From Bacillota bacterium (GTDB lineage Bacteria > Bacillota > Clostridia > Lachnospirales > Lachnospiraceae), in NCBI GenBank assembly GCA_023443225.1, contig JAEZVF010000076.1, positions 1-58,025 on the forward strand: a stretch of 58,025 nucleotides of DNA, read 5' to 3'. The first letter of the stretch is position 1. Each line of letters begins with the position of its first letter. Below, piece by piece: positions 14,708-24,596 of the stretch. The translations under genes were made by a program, and so were the position numbers. The notes beneath the pieces are model-generated. The model was not told the origin of the DNA and ran no database searches. It saw only the letters and a list, made by a program, of their open reading frames with translations.

Positions 14708-15979
14708 ATGAGTGAATCTTATGAAACAGAAAGCAGTTGTTCCAGTGATTGTTCCAGCTGTAAAGCTAATTGTTCCTCCAGACAAACGACAAAAGAAGAC
14801 TTTTTGGAACCAGCGAACCAATACAGCAACATTAAGAAGGTAATTGGTATTGTAAGTGGTAAGGGTGGTGTCGGAAAATCCTTCATCACATCCTATCTAT
14901 CTGTACTTATGAACCGTAAGGGTTATAAAACTGCAATACTGGATGCCGATATTACCGGTCCTTCCATCCCAAAGGCATTTGGGATTCACAGTAAAGCAGC
15001 AGGAAATGAGCTTGGGATATTACCCGCGATTAGTAAGAATGGTACAAAGATTATGTCTGTGAATCTGTTACTTGAAACAGAAGATACACCTGTTATCTGG
15101 CGTGGACCTGTGATTGCCGGCACGGTGAAACAGTTTTGGTCAGAAGTATTATGGAATGAGGTAGATTATATGTTTGTGGATATGCCACCTGGAACTGGTG
15201 ACGTACCACTTACCGTATTTCAGTCCCTTCCTGTTGATGCATTGATTATTGTGGCATCTCCGCAAGAATTAGTCTCCATGATAGTATCCAAAGCTGTGAA
15301 TATGGCAAATGCAATGGAAATACCGGTGCTTGGACTAGTTGAAAACTATAGTTATATCCAGTGTGGTAATTGTGGTGAAAAGATCAGTGTGTTTGGAAAA
15401 AGTCACATCGATGAAATTGCAGAAAAATATAAGTTACCAGTTCTGGGGAAGGTACCGATTGACCCAGCCATTTCTTCAGCAGTTGATGCGGAGAAGATAG
15501 AAGAATTAAAGGGCGATTGGTTAAATAAGGCAGCAGACACTTTGGAAAAAGTACATCCTGTGAAAACGAATACCTCACAAGATAAAGCAAAATCTCTTAA
15601 AATAGCTGTTACAACCGATGAAAGTAATAATGTTTTTCAGCATTTTGGTAAGACAGATACGTTTACGATATATGAAATTCAAGGGAAAGAATTAAAGAGT
15701 AAGACCGCACTCAGCAGTAACGGCAGCGGTCACTCTGAACTAGTTAGCTTATTAGCCGAAGAAAAGATCAATGTACTCATCTGCGGTGGTATTGGTATGG
15801 GCGCAATGGAAGGTCTTATGGATGCCGGAATTCTGGTAATACCCGGAGCTATAGGAGATATTGATGTAGCCGTTGCAGCATATCTAGATGGAACACTTAC
15901 GGATAGCTCTCAGGCGAATTGCGATCATCATGAGCATGGCAATTCTGATTCTTGTAGCGGTAACTGTAACTGTCATTAA
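14708..15979 (+). CDS. Mrp/NBP35-type P-loop ATPase fused to a NifX-like domain
   Basis: A 423-residue cytoplasmic ATPase of the Mrp/ApbC/NBP35 group, which carries and transfers iron-sulfur clusters. The deviant Walker A GKGGVGKS is at about 53-60. The DADITGPSIP loop is near 78, and FVDMPPGTGDV is the Walker B region. CGNCG near 221 is the cluster-binding CxxC. From about 297 a dinitrogenase iron-molybdenum-cofactor/NifX-like domain follows. Both ends are Cys-rich: CSSDCSSCKANC at the start and a His/Cys tail at the end (HHEH, CSGNCNCH). The fusion suggests it delivers clusters or metal to a partner. A good promoter lies upstream. The overall family is secure. Confidence 0.92.
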   Translation: MSESYETESSCSSDCSSCKANCSSRQTTKEDFLEPANQYSNIKKVIGIVSGKGGVGKSFITSYLSVLMNRKGYKTAILDADITGPSIPKAFGIHSKAAGNELGILPAISKNGTKIMSVNLLLETEDTPVIWRGPVIAGTVKQFWSEVLWNEVDYMFVDMPPGTGDVPLTVFQSLPVDALIIVASPQELVSMIVSKAVNMANAMEIPVLGLVENYSYIQCGNCGEKISVFGKSHIDEIAEKYKLPVLGKVPIDPAISSAVDAEKIEELKGDWLNKAADTLEKVHPVKTNTSQDKAKSLKIAVTTDESNNVFQHFGKTDTFTIYEIQGKELKSKTALSSNGSGHSELVSLLAEEKINVLICGGIGMGAMEGLMDAGILVIPGAIGDIDVAVAAYLDGTLTDSSQANCDHHEHGNSDSCSGNCNCH

Positions 15980-15983
15980 ATAA

Positions 15984-16051
15984 AAGACTGATATTTGTGA
16001 ATGAACCTCTCTGCTTTAATAAAAAAGGAGACTCGCACTTATATCAGTCTT
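15984..16051. terminator. Terminator between mrp-like gene and dinB
   Basis: AAGACTGATAT and ATATCAGTCTT form an 11-bp stem with a long loop, followed by G and seven T residues on the plus strand. The right arm overlaps the end of dinB. Confidence 0.75.
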
Positions 16052-17270
16052 GTTTTTTTGTTTTGTTTTCAGATTCAATAAAGCTGGCTCTACGAATAGC
16101 ATCCTTTCCAAATCTTCCACGGATATTGTCTAATGCTTTGTCTAGTTTTTCGAGCTTTTCATTTTTACCCATATCAAACAAATTGAGTTGTGTATAATCC
16201 TCAGTGCTCAATTTGCTACCCCGGACTCCTAGAAGTCTTAAAGGCCTGCCGTCCCAGAATTCTTTTAAGAGCCTACAAGCTGTCTGATAGATGATATTAG
16301 TTGTGTTGGTAGGTGATACTAGAGTGGTTTGGTGGGATTGGTGATTGAAATCACAATCGGTTGCTTCTACGGCGATACAAGTACATTTCACATCATCAGC
16401 ACGAAGTCTGGCAGCAACATGTTCGCTTAATGACAGCAGTGTTAGGTTGGCGGTCTCGTAGTCTGTAACATCCTGTGATAATGTGGTACTGTTTCCATAC
16501 CCTTTGTTTGGAGTTACTTCCGTTTCCACCTTGTCATCATTGATCCCATTGGCATGGTTATAAATTATCTGACCGTGCTTGTTTCCCAGATGAGACTTTA
16601 ATATTGCTAAATCCGTATTTGCGATATCCCCAATCGTACGTAAACCAAGACCGTGCAGAATTTTACACGAAGCTTTTCCGACTAAGAACAATTCTTCTAA
16701 GGGAAGAGGCCACATTTTCGCAGGAATCTCTTCTGGAAATAATGTATGGACGAGATCCGGTTTTTGAAAGTCAGAAGCCATTTTAGCCAGGAGCTTATTC
16801 GTTGATATTCCGATGTTTACGGTAAATCCAAGCTCGTTTTTAATTCGTTCTCTTATGTGATTAGCTGCATGCATGGGAGTGGCATAACCAATGCATGCAC
16901 CTGTCATATCTAGAAATGCTTCATCTATGGAGAAAGGCTGTATATCAGGGGTGTATTGATATAAAACATGTAATAAGCTTTTAGAACACTGAACGTATAA
17001 ATCATGATTTGGAGCTAGCAGTACTAATTCTGGACATTTTTGTAACGCCTGGTGAATGGGTTCTCCGGTTTGAATCCGGTATTGTTTGGCTGGAGTTGAT
17101 TTTGCAAGAATGATACCATGACGTTTGCTGACATCTCCGCCTACTGCAGAAGGGATAGTTCTTAAATCCAAAGTCTCACCCAATACTTTAAGCCGATGGA
17201 CAGCTTCCCAGCTTAAGAAAGCAGAATTTACGTCAACATGAAATATAATTTTCATAATATTTTGATACAT
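16044..17270 (-). CDS. dinB: DNA polymerase IV (Y-family, DinB)
   Basis: A 408-residue error-prone polymerase used for lesion bypass. The HVDVNSAFLSWEAV motif carries the first catalytic Asp, and SIDEAFLDMTG carries the second metal-binding Asp-Glu pair. Helix-hairpin-helix and little-finger domains follow. Length fits the ImuB/DinB-like group of Firmicutes (about 400). I start at the ATG at 17270 because GGAGG lies 6 bp upstream; the frame also has an earlier ATG at 17294 and a later one at 17255 that begins the conserved motif. It converges on the mrp-like gene. Confidence 0.92.
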   Translation of the reverse strand: MYQNIMKIIFHVDVNSAFLSWEAVHRLKVLGETLDLRTIPSAVGGDVSKRHGIILAKSTPAKQYRIQTGEPIHQALQKCPELVLLAPNHDLYVQCSKSLLHVLYQYTPDIQPFSIDEAFLDMTGACIGYATPMHAANHIRERIKNELGFTVNIGISTNKLLAKMASDFQKPDLVHTLFPEEIPAKMWPLPLEELFLVGKASCKILHGLGLRTIGDIANTDLAILKSHLGNKHGQIIYNHANGINDDKVETEVTPNKGYGNSTTLSQDVTDYETANLTLLSLSEHVAARLRADDVKCTCIAVEATDCDFNHQSHQTTLVSPTNTTNIIYQTACRLLKEFWDGRPLRLLGVRGSKLSTEDYTQLNLFDMGKNEKLEKLDKALDNIRGRFGKDAIRRASFIESENKTKKQD

Positions 17271-17560
17271 TACTAGCCTCCATTTTTGATACATAACACT
17301 GGTTCAATATTATGATTATATCAAGTTAATGAAGGAAAGGAAAGTAGATCATAAAGTCTTATTGAGTGAGAATGTTTATAGAATGAGAGATTTGGATAAA
17401 ATTTGCACAAACAGATTATTTTATTCTTTCTTTTGATATAATAGTCACAAAAATGTAAATAAACAAATTATGTATTTCATTTTATGAAAAAATAGGTTAT
17501 AATAACAAAAAGTTGTGATATGGTAAGACAACTAATCAAAAGAATAAATGGAGGTATATT

Positions 17561-18424
17561 ATGTTAGTATCAGCAAAAGATATGCTTAATAAAGCAAAGG
17601 CAGGCCACTATGCAGTAGGTCAGTTTAATATCAATAATTTAGAATGGACAAAAGCAGTATTATTAACGGCTCAGGAGCTCAATTCTCCAGTTATCCTTGG
17701 TGTATCCGAGGGTGCAGGAAAATATATGACTGGTTATAAGACTGTTTCTGCTATGGTTAGCGCCATGATAGATGAATTAAAAATTACTGTACCAGTTGCA
17801 CTTCACTTAGATCACGGAAGCTATGAAGGAGCATACAAATGTATAGAAGCAGGTTTTTCCTCCATTATGTTTGATGGTTCTCATTATCCAATTGATGAAA
17901 ATATTGAGAAAACAAAAGAATTAGTTAAGGTTTGTAATGAAAAAGGACTTTCTTTAGAAGCTGAAGTTGGTTCCATTGGCGGTGAAGAAGATGGTGTTGT
18001 TGGTACCGGAGAAGTAGCCGATCCGAATGAATGTAAAGCTATTGCTGATCTTGGTGTAACTATGCTTGCAGCAGGAATTGGTAATATCCACGGAAAGTAC
18101 CCTGATAACTGGGCAGGTCTTAGCTTTGATACTTTAGATGAAATTCAGAAATTAACAGGAGATATGCCATTAGTACTGCATGGTGGTACTGGTATTCCAG
18201 AAGACATGATTAAAAAAGCAATCTCTCTTGGTGTTGCTAAGATTAACGTTAATACCGAATGTCAGTTATCCTTTGCAGAAGCTACCCGCAAGTACATAGA
18301 GGCGGGCAAGGATTTATCCGGTAAAGGATTCGATCCTCGTAAACTTCTTGCTCCAGGAACCGAAGCAATCAAAGCTACAGTTAAAGAAAAAATGGAATTG
18401 TTCGGTTCTGTAGGCAAAGCTTAA
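17561..18424 (+). CDS. fba: Class II fructose-bisphosphate aldolase
   Basis: A 287-residue zinc enzyme of glycolysis that splits fructose 1,6-bisphosphate into glyceraldehyde 3-phosphate and dihydroxyacetone phosphate. Zn ligand and substrate motifs are HLDHGS (His about 86), SIMFDGSHYP, NIHGKYP and VLHGGTGIP; INVNTE near the end binds phosphate. Length is normal. It begins at ATG after GGAGG at 17551-17555. TATAAT-like boxes at 17437-17442 and 17498-17503 lie upstream without good -35 boxes. It appears monocistronic, ending before a long hairpin at 18468-18523. Confidence 0.96.
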   Translation: MLVSAKDMLNKAKAGHYAVGQFNINNLEWTKAVLLTAQELNSPVILGVSEGAGKYMTGYKTVSAMVSAMIDELKITVPVALHLDHGSYEGAYKCIEAGFSSIMFDGSHYPIDENIEKTKELVKVCNEKGLSLEAEVGSIGGEEDGVVGTGEVADPNECKAIADLGVTMLAAGIGNIHGKYPDNWAGLSFDTLDEIQKLTGDMPLVLHGGTGIPEDMIKKAISLGVAKINVNTECQLSFAEATRKYIEAGKDLSGKGFDPRKLLAPGTEAIKATVKEKMELFGSVGKA

Positions 18425-18467
18425 TTGTTGAAAGAATGAAACGAACAATAGATAGATAAAGAAAGTT

Positions 18468-18523
18468 ATGCTCCCTTTAGGCAAACAAGTAAAATAAAAA
18501 ACTTGTTACTTAGGAGGGAGCAT
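18468..18523 (+). terminator. Terminator-like hairpin after fba
   Basis: ATGCTCCCT pairs with AGGGAGCAT, and inner ACAAGT/ACTTGT extends the stem. The T run after it is weak. Confidence 0.65.
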
Positions 18524-18644
18524 TATTTATGTTTAAAGAAAGATAACTGGAGTGTTGTCGTTAGGGTGCATTGGAACAAGAGCTTTAGGATTTGATCGTC
18601 AGGATTATACCTCGCAACTCAATTCATTTATAGTGTTGTATTAT

Positions 18645-18673
18645 ACACTTTTTTGTCATTTTGCCATATGATA
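18645..18673 (+). promoter_or_regulatory. Sigma-K-type promoter of the cotA-like gene
   Basis: ACAC (18645-18648) and CATATGATA (18665-18673) fit sigma-K. The second AC begins 18 bp before CATA, as it does in the cotJ promoter. cotA of B. subtilis is transcribed by sigma-K, which supports the call. Confidence 0.6.
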
Positions 18674-18703
18674 TAATATGACAAAATTTGAGGAGGTAAT
18701 CGT

Positions 18704-20611
18704 ATGTTACTTTATAATGTGATGAATAAGTATCATAGCGTTATGAATAATTATCATGATAATAAATTAAGTAAAAAAATTCAAAAACAGAAAAACAATC
18801 AATCTGAGCAACCAACGAAACTAGATCCAAAGGAAATACAAAAATATGTTAATCAATTATCAAAACCAGCAGTTTATAAACCATGCATTACAAAAAAATG
18901 GGGTCGATTCGGAAAACGTAATATGAAACACTCCTATACAATTGATATCAGCGAGTTCTACCAGCAGATACTCCCTCCTGGGTTGCCGCAGACAAAAGTA
19001 TGGGGTTATGGAGGGCTTATAAAAGATGAAAAGACAGGAAAAGTAAAGTATTCTAGAAGTGCGCCTGGAGCAACTTTCGAAGCTATCCGGGGTGTACCGG
19101 TAAAAGTTAAGTGGATTAACAAATTAAAGGGTAAGCATCTTTTTGCTGTTGATCCTACGTTGCACTGGGCTAACCCAAATAATATGATGCCAATACCTCC
19201 AAAGCCCTGGCCTGCATTTCCTCCTGGCTTTAAAGAAGCTCAATTTCCTGTACCAATTGTTACTCACCTACACGGCGGCGAGAATGAATCTGTCTATGAT
19301 GGTTACCCTGAAGCGTGGTTTACTTTTAATGGTAAAGTGGGGCCGGATTTTAAGACATCACAATATTTCTATCCGAATGATCAACAGTCTGCAACGCTTT
19401 GGTATCACGATCATGCGTTGGGTATTACAAGATTAAATGTTTATGCCGGTTTGGCTGGTTTTTATCTACTTCGAGATAAAAATCACTGCAGTCTAGATGA
19501 AACATTATGCCTGCCCTCAGGAAAATACGAAATCCCCTTGGTGATACAAGATCGAATGTTTAATACGGATGGCTCCTTATTATTTAATAATGTAGGTATT
19601 AATCCAGATATCCATCCTTATTGGGTACCTGAGTTTTTCGGAGACACGATAATGGTAAATGGCAAGGTCTGGCCTAATCTTAATGTTGATCTACATCAAT
19701 ACCGCTTCCGTATATTAAACGGATCGAATGCACGATTTTATAATTTAAAAATGTCAAATGGCATGGCCTTTACTCAAATCGGTACCGATGGTGGTTTCTT
19801 GCCAAAGCCTGTGGAACTAGCTTCATTACTGATAGCGCCCGGAGAGCGTGCAGATATAGTAGTCGATTTTTCGCAGTTAACTCCAGGAACAAAAATTAGA
19901 TTACTTAATTATGCGAATGCTCCTTTCCCAGATGGCGTTAGTCCTGACCCTAATACGGTTGGCCAGATTATGCAATTTACAGTTCCAGTCGATTCACCAA
20001 AGCCTAAGAAGCCGAAAAAACTCCCTAACAAATTAAATGTCATTCCGTCTTTAAAGCCGGATGTAAATAGAATTTTAACATTGAATGAGGTAATGGGACC
20101 GAATGGTCCAACTATGGTAGTATTAAACGGTCAAATGTGGATGGCACCAGTCACTGAAAATCCAAGGGTTGGCTCGACTGAAGAGTGGATTATCGTTAAC
20201 CTGACTATGGATACACACCCGATCCATCTGCATCTAGTTCAATTCCAGTTGTTAAACCGCCAGAATTTTGATGCTGCCACATATGGGAATAAATGGGAAG
20301 AAGTTAATGGGATGGTACCGTTGATGCATCCGACTATTGTAGTACCTGTTGAACCATTCTTATCCCCAGGAGATCCGATCAAACCTGATGATAATGAATT
20401 AGGATGGAAAGATACCATTAGAATGAATCCTAATCAGGTAACAAGAATCAGGGTACGCTTTGCACCTCAGGACGTTCCAACGGGTGGTGTCAAACCGGGT
20501 GAAAATTTATTTCCTTTCGATCCGACTACAGAACCCGGGTATGTATGGCATTGTCATATTCTAGATCACGAAGATAATGAAATGATGAGACCGTATAAGG
20601 TGAAAAAATAA
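18704..20611 (+). CDS. cotA: CotA-like multicopper oxidase (spore coat laccase family)
   Basis: A 635-residue laccase-family enzyme that oxidises phenolic or pigment substrates and reduces O2 to water. The copper motifs are all present: HLHGG (about 188), WYHDHALG (about 233), HPIHLH (about 505) and WHCHILDHEDNEMM (about 614-627), giving type 1, 2 and 3 sites. The protein is longer than B. subtilis CotA (513), with a Lys-rich hydrophilic N-terminus of about 55 residues and other insertions. No signal peptide is visible, in line with coat assembly from the mother cell. GAGGAGG precedes the ATG. Spore-coat role is inferred from family and promoter. Confidence 0.9.
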   Translation: MLLYNVMNKYHSVMNNYHDNKLSKKIQKQKNNQSEQPTKLDPKEIQKYVNQLSKPAVYKPCITKKWGRFGKRNMKHSYTIDISEFYQQILPPGLPQTKVWGYGGLIKDEKTGKVKYSRSAPGATFEAIRGVPVKVKWINKLKGKHLFAVDPTLHWANPNNMMPIPPKPWPAFPPGFKEAQFPVPIVTHLHGGENESVYDGYPEAWFTFNGKVGPDFKTSQYFYPNDQQSATLWYHDHALGITRLNVYAGLAGFYLLRDKNHCSLDETLCLPSGKYEIPLVIQDRMFNTDGSLLFNNVGINPDIHPYWVPEFFGDTIMVNGKVWPNLNVDLHQYRFRILNGSNARFYNLKMSNGMAFTQIGTDGGFLPKPVELASLLIAPGERADIVVDFSQLTPGTKIRLLNYANAPFPDGVSPDPNTVGQIMQFTVPVDSPKPKKPKKLPNKLNVIPSLKPDVNRILTLNEVMGPNGPTMVVLNGQMWMAPVTENPRVGSTEEWIIVNLTMDTHPIHLHLVQFQLLNRQNFDAATYGNKWEEVNGMVPLMHPTIVVPVEPFLSPGDPIKPDDNELGWKDTIRMNPNQVTRIRVRFAPQDVPTGGVKPGENLFPFDPTTEPGYVWHCHILDHEDNEMMRPYKVKK

Positions 20612-20636
20612 TACGAAGTGTCATTCAATCTATAGC

Positions 20637-20678
20637 GACATTAAGAGCGTCAATCAAAAGGTTGACGCACTTAATGTC
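20637..20678 (+). terminator. Terminator-like hairpin after cotA
   Basis: GACATTAAG-GCGTCAA pairs with TTGACGC-CTTAATGTC across an 8-nt loop, giving a 16-bp stem with one mismatch. The T tract is short. Confidence 0.7.
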
Positions 20679-20849
20679 TTCTAGAAAACATTAAGTGTAA
20701 ATGGTAGATGCTGTTTTAAAAAAGGTATCAATAAAATATAATAAATATGTTTTTGTATAAATATAAAATAATGCATTGCAAGATACATGAAAATTAAGTA
20801 AAATATAGAATTATAATCAGAGATCAAACGAATAAGAGAGGATTAAGTC

Positions 20850-22565
20850 ATGGATTATTTACAAAAGTACAAGCAGTGGACAACGGATAGTTATTTCGAT
20901 GAAGCAACTAGAACAGAATTAATTAATTTACAAGATAATAATGATGAAATAAAAGATCGTTTTTATAAAGATTTGGAATTTGGCACCGGCGGGCTTCGTG
21001 GTGTATTAGGTGCGGGAAGCAACCGTATGAATCTTTATACGGTAAGAAAAGCTACACAAGGACTGGCCAATTATATAGTAAAGCAGGGGGGAGCAGATAA
21101 AGGAGTTGCAATTGCTTATGACTCTAGAAGAATGTCTCCAGAGTTTGCAAATGAGGCTGCAGTATGTCTGAATGCAAATGGAATAAAGGCATATGTATTT
21201 GAATCCTTAAGACCTACTCCGGAATTATCCTTTACAGTAAGAGAATTGGGTTGTATTTCTGGTATTGTTATTACCGCCAGCCACAATCCTTCAGAATATA
21301 ATGGCTATAAGGTATATTGGGATGATGGTGCACAGATTACCTATCCAAAAGATATTGAGATCATAGCTGAAGTAAATGCAATTACGGATTATGCTACTGT
21401 GAAAACGATGGATAAAGAAGTTGCGATTGCAAAGGGTTTATATCATGTAATTGGAGCTGAGATTGATGAGAAATACATTGCAGAGTTAAAGAAATTAGTG
21501 GTGAACCCGGTTCCAGAAGAACTTAAGGATATGAAGATTGTATACACACCGTTAAACGGCACCGGTAATCTTCCTGTTAGAAGAATCTTAAAGGAATTAG
21601 GTTTTAACAATGTATATGTAGTTCAGGAACAGGAAATGCCGGATCCTGATTTTACTACAGTTGGTTATCCAAATCCAGAAGACCCTAAAGTATATACCTT
21701 GGCAAAGAAGTTAGCCGATGAGGTAGGGGCTGATATTATTCTTGCTACCGACCCGGATGCAGATCGATTGGGTGTACAAACAAGAAATGAGAAGGGTGAA
21801 TTTGTATTACTAACTGGCAATATGTCCGGCGCTTTAATAGCAGAATATGTATTTTCTCAAAAAGCCGCAAAGCATACCTTACCTTCCAATGCTGCATTAG
21901 TAAAAACAATTGTAACTGGAAATATATCAGATCAAATTGCAAAATTTTACGGAGCAAAGCTGATTGAGGTATTAACCGGTTTCAAATATATCGGTGAGCA
22001 AATCAAATTATTTGAACAAACTGGTTCTAACGAGTATGTATTTGGATTTGAAGAAAGTTATGGATGCCTGATTGGTACCCATGCAAGGGATAAGGATGCA
22101 ATTGTTGCTGTTATGACACTTTGTGAAGCAGCTGCATTTTACAAATCTCAGGGAATTACATTGTTTGAGCAAATGAACAATATCTTTGAAAAGTATGGGT
22201 ATTTCAAAGAGGACTTGGTATCCGTTACTTTAAAAGGTATTGAAGGAATGGGCAAGATTAAAGAAATTATGACCTCCTATCGTAAGAATCCACCAAAGAC
22301 TGCAGGTGACTATACCGTAGTAAGGGTTCGGGATTATGAAGCAGATACGATTACAGATACAAAGACAGGAGAAGTAACTCCTACCGGTCTTCCTAAGTCA
22401 GATGTATTGTATTTTGATATGAATGACGATGCATGGTGTGCAGTAAGGCCATCTGGAACAGAGCCAAAGATAAAGTTTTATTTCGGTGTAAAAGGTCAGA
22501 ACTTAGCAGATGCAGAAGAAAGATTAAAGAAACTCGTAAATGATCCAGTATTCCAAGTTGAGTAG
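20850..22565 (+). CDS. pgcA: Phosphoglucomutase/phosphomannomutase (alpha-D-phosphohexomutase)
   Basis: A 571-residue cytosolic enzyme interconverting glucose 6-phosphate and glucose 1-phosphate, feeding cell-wall and UDP-sugar synthesis. The active-site phosphoserine is in TASHNPSEYNGYKVYW (about residue 145). The metal loop is DPDADRLG (about 302), the sugar-binding loop GFEESYG (about 406) and the phosphate-binding loop RPSGTEPKIKFY (about 534). Length fits PgcA of B. subtilis. GAGAGGA precedes the ATG. It converges on the SPFH gene with a shared terminator. Confidence 0.95.
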   Translation: MDYLQKYKQWTTDSYFDEATRTELINLQDNNDEIKDRFYKDLEFGTGGLRGVLGAGSNRMNLYTVRKATQGLANYIVKQGGADKGVAIAYDSRRMSPEFANEAAVCLNANGIKAYVFESLRPTPELSFTVRELGCISGIVITASHNPSEYNGYKVYWDDGAQITYPKDIEIIAEVNAITDYATVKTMDKEVAIAKGLYHVIGAEIDEKYIAELKKLVVNPVPEELKDMKIVYTPLNGTGNLPVRRILKELGFNNVYVVQEQEMPDPDFTTVGYPNPEDPKVYTLAKKLADEVGADIILATDPDADRLGVQTRNEKGEFVLLTGNMSGALIAEYVFSQKAAKHTLPSNAALVKTIVTGNISDQIAKFYGAKLIEVLTGFKYIGEQIKLFEQTGSNEYVFGFEESYGCLIGTHARDKDAIVAVMTLCEAAAFYKSQGITLFEQMNNIFEKYGYFKEDLVSVTLKGIEGMGKIKEIMTSYRKNPPKTAGDYTVVRVRDYEADTITDTKTGEVTPTGLPKSDVLYFDMNDDAWCAVRPSGTEPKIKFYFGVKGQNLADAEERLKKLVNDPVFQVE

Positions 22566-22600
22566 ACTAAAATTGGTTTGTTGTAGTTAAAATAGTATTG

Positions 22601-22637
22601 ACAAATGAGCAGAGCGTAATTAGCTCTACTCATTTGT
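22601..22637. terminator. Bidirectional terminator between pgcA and the SPFH gene
   Basis: ACAAATGAGCAGAGC and GCTCTACTCATTTGT form a stem of about 14 bp with one mismatch between two converging genes. Confidence 0.75.
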
Positions 22638-22657
22638 TATATTAATATGTGTATTGG

Positions 22658-23638
22658 TTATACAAGTTTTTGTCCGCAGTTTGGACAGAAGTTTGCATCG
22701 CTGGTTTTCTGCCCACAGTTCGGACAAAAATTAGGTTTTGTTCCGCTGCCACTGTTACCTGATACTTGATTTGGCTGTGCAGCACCAGGATTCATATTGT
22801 TCATGTTCTGCATCATTTGATTGGCCATGTTCATACCCATCATCATACCTGTCATATCAGAAGCAACTCCACCGCCTTTAACTTTGCCAGAAGCAATACC
22901 GTCTGTCATAGAAACCTGTTGATAACGATTGAGATCACCAATCATACTATGGGAAGCATTCTTGGTAATCATCTCCTGAACTTCTTCTGGATAAGTAAAG
23001 CTCATTATATTAAAGCCTGTAATTGTAAGTCCGATGTCAAAAATCTGCATATCTAAATCGGTCTTGATGCCGTTACTGATATCAAAAGAGTTAGCTTGTA
23101 GGTTAAACATATCTTTCCCTTCCTTTGCCACCCATTTCATAAGTAACTGATCCAACACAGACATAATTCGAAGCTTTACATCTTCTACGAGATAGCTGTT
23201 CTTTACGCCAGCTATTTTATCAATAAATTTCATGTAATCGCTTACCTTAAAGGTAAAGGTTCCGTTTGCACGAATTGGCATTCCGCCCGGTAATTGTGGA
23301 GTAGGAATGTTGATGGCACTTCTGGTTCCCCATTTCACGGTGAATTCTTTTGTGTTAATAAATAAAACTTCGGCTCTCATACCGCTATTAAAGCCAAATT
23401 TAAATCCTTTTAATGTAGAGAGAAAAGGGATAATCTGTGATTCAATATCATAATCACCTTCGTCTTTAAAAATACCCTCAGTTTTTCCATTAAACATGAA
23501 GATTGCATCCTGACCAGGACGTATTATTAATTTACTACCTTTTTTTATTTCACGATTTTGCCATTTCCAAAAGATCATATCTTCTCGAAATTCTTCCCAT
23601 TCTACTACATTTGATAATTGTCCTGAAAAAAGTCCCAT
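22658..23638 (-). CDS. ydjI: SPFH-domain protein with C-terminal double zinc ribbon (YdjI-like)
   Basis: A 326-residue protein with an N-terminal SPFH/virion-core-like domain (about 30-230), a Met/Asn-rich linker (MMMGMNMANQMMQ region) and two short zinc ribbons at the end (CPNCGQK, twice). It matches YdjI of B. subtilis in length and layout; YdjI helps recruit PspA to the membrane under envelope stress. It is last of a four-gene block in the order pspA, ydjG-like, ydjH-like, ydjI-like, the same as ydjFGHI. It begins 52 bp after the TPM gene. Confidence 0.85.
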   Translation of the reverse strand: MGLFSGQLSNVVEWEEFREDMIFWKWQNREIKKGSKLIIRPGQDAIFMFNGKTEGIFKDEGDYDIESQIIPFLSTLKGFKFGFNSGMRAEVLFINTKEFTVKWGTRSAINIPTPQLPGGMPIRANGTFTFKVSDYMKFIDKIAGVKNSYLVEDVKLRIMSVLDQLLMKWVAKEGKDMFNLQANSFDISNGIKTDLDMQIFDIGLTITGFNIMSFTYPEEVQEMITKNASHSMIGDLNRYQQVSMTDGIASGKVKGGGVASDMTGMMMGMNMANQMMQNMNNMNPGAAQPNQVSGNSGSGTKPNFCPNCGQKTSDANFCPNCGQKLV

Positions 23639-23690
23639 TGTTATTTTATCCTTTCTATCGTATCAATTAGTGTTCCGTAATGTAAGAGTA

Positions 23691-24596
23691 CTAAAAGCTT
23701 CTTCCACCGCCACTGTGTGAATGACCCCCACTTGATATACCGCCGCCGCCGCTGCTTCTTCCGCCGCTACTTCCACTGTTATCTGTGGGTTTTCTAACTC
23801 TGGTAGTTGTGGTTCTGACGTAATTATCCTCTCTTGCAAGGATGCGTGAAGACTGTTCGTCCATATACGTATATTTATTAACAGTTACTTTTCCGCCGGA
23901 TTGAATTGCCATGACAGCAACTGCAATTGCACCGATACCTATAGCTATTATTAATTGAAAGAAGGTATTAAAGAAAATGCTTTTTTCCTGGCCATAGTAA
24001 TTACTTGGACCAGAATAAGCGGATTCTCCATAATAATTACTAGAACCTTCTGTACCAGTTGCGGGGGAGGTATTGACACCCTTTTCCTCATTCATATAAT
24101 AAGCAACTTCTTTACAATATTCTATCATAGCATCGTAATAGTCGCCGTCATTAAGCATAGGTGCAATATCATCTAGAATATATTCTGTCCGGTCATTATT
24201 TATATAGTATTCAGCATCTCCATAACCTTGAATCTCAACTCCGCGATTACCCGAATCCATATCAACTAAAATAAGAGCAGCTGTACCAAATTCATTCTCA
24301 TATCCTAGGCTGTTTTCATCATAGAAATCTTCAAGATATTGCTTTCTGCTTCTGCCACCCAGCCCTTCCGTCGTAATCACTACAATATCGACCTTGCCTT
24401 CATCACCATACCTTCTGCAGGCATCCTCCAAATTGGCAATTTCTTCATCAGAGAATAGTCCGTAATTGTCATATACTTTTTGATCCTCTGGTGCTGCTAA
24501 TGCAGTAATCTTATGAAAATCAGAGAATGAAAAGAGAATAGCAATCAGGAAAAGAAAGGACAAAAAATGCTTTATTCTATCTTTATATATAATCAT
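23691..24596 (-). CDS. ydjH: TPM-domain membrane protein (YdjH-like)
   Basis: A 301-residue protein with an N-terminal signal or anchor (hydrophobic about 10-30), an extracytoplasmic TPM domain (about 38-170, with DNYGLFSDEEIANLEDACR near its start), a second membrane segment (about 209-230) and a Gly/Ser-rich tail ending in SGGGRSF. Such tails are typical for TPM proteins. TPM domains are linked to photosystem repair in plants; bacterial function is unclear, though YdjH is part of the PspA stress block. It overlaps the preceding gene by 4 bp. Confidence 0.83.
   Translation of the reverse strand: MIIYKDRIKHFLSFLFLIAILFSFSDFHKITALAAPEDQKVYDNYGLFSDEEIANLEDACRRYGDEGKVDIVVITTEGLGGRSRKQYLEDFYDENSLGYENEFGTAALILVDMDSGNRGVEIQGYGDAEYYINNDRTEYILDDIAPMLNDGDYYDAMIEYCKEVAYYMNEEKGVNTSPATGTEGSSNYYGESAYSGPSNYYGQEKSIFFNTFFQLIIAIGIGAIAVAVMAIQSGGKVTVNKYTYMDEQSSRILAREDNYVRTTTTRVRKPTDNSGSSGGRSSGGGGISSGGHSHSGGGRSF

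Noticed and set aside
18653..18677. Sigma-A promoter TTGTCA/TATAAT for the cotA-like gene
   Set aside because: The spacing is 13 bp, too short for sigma-A.
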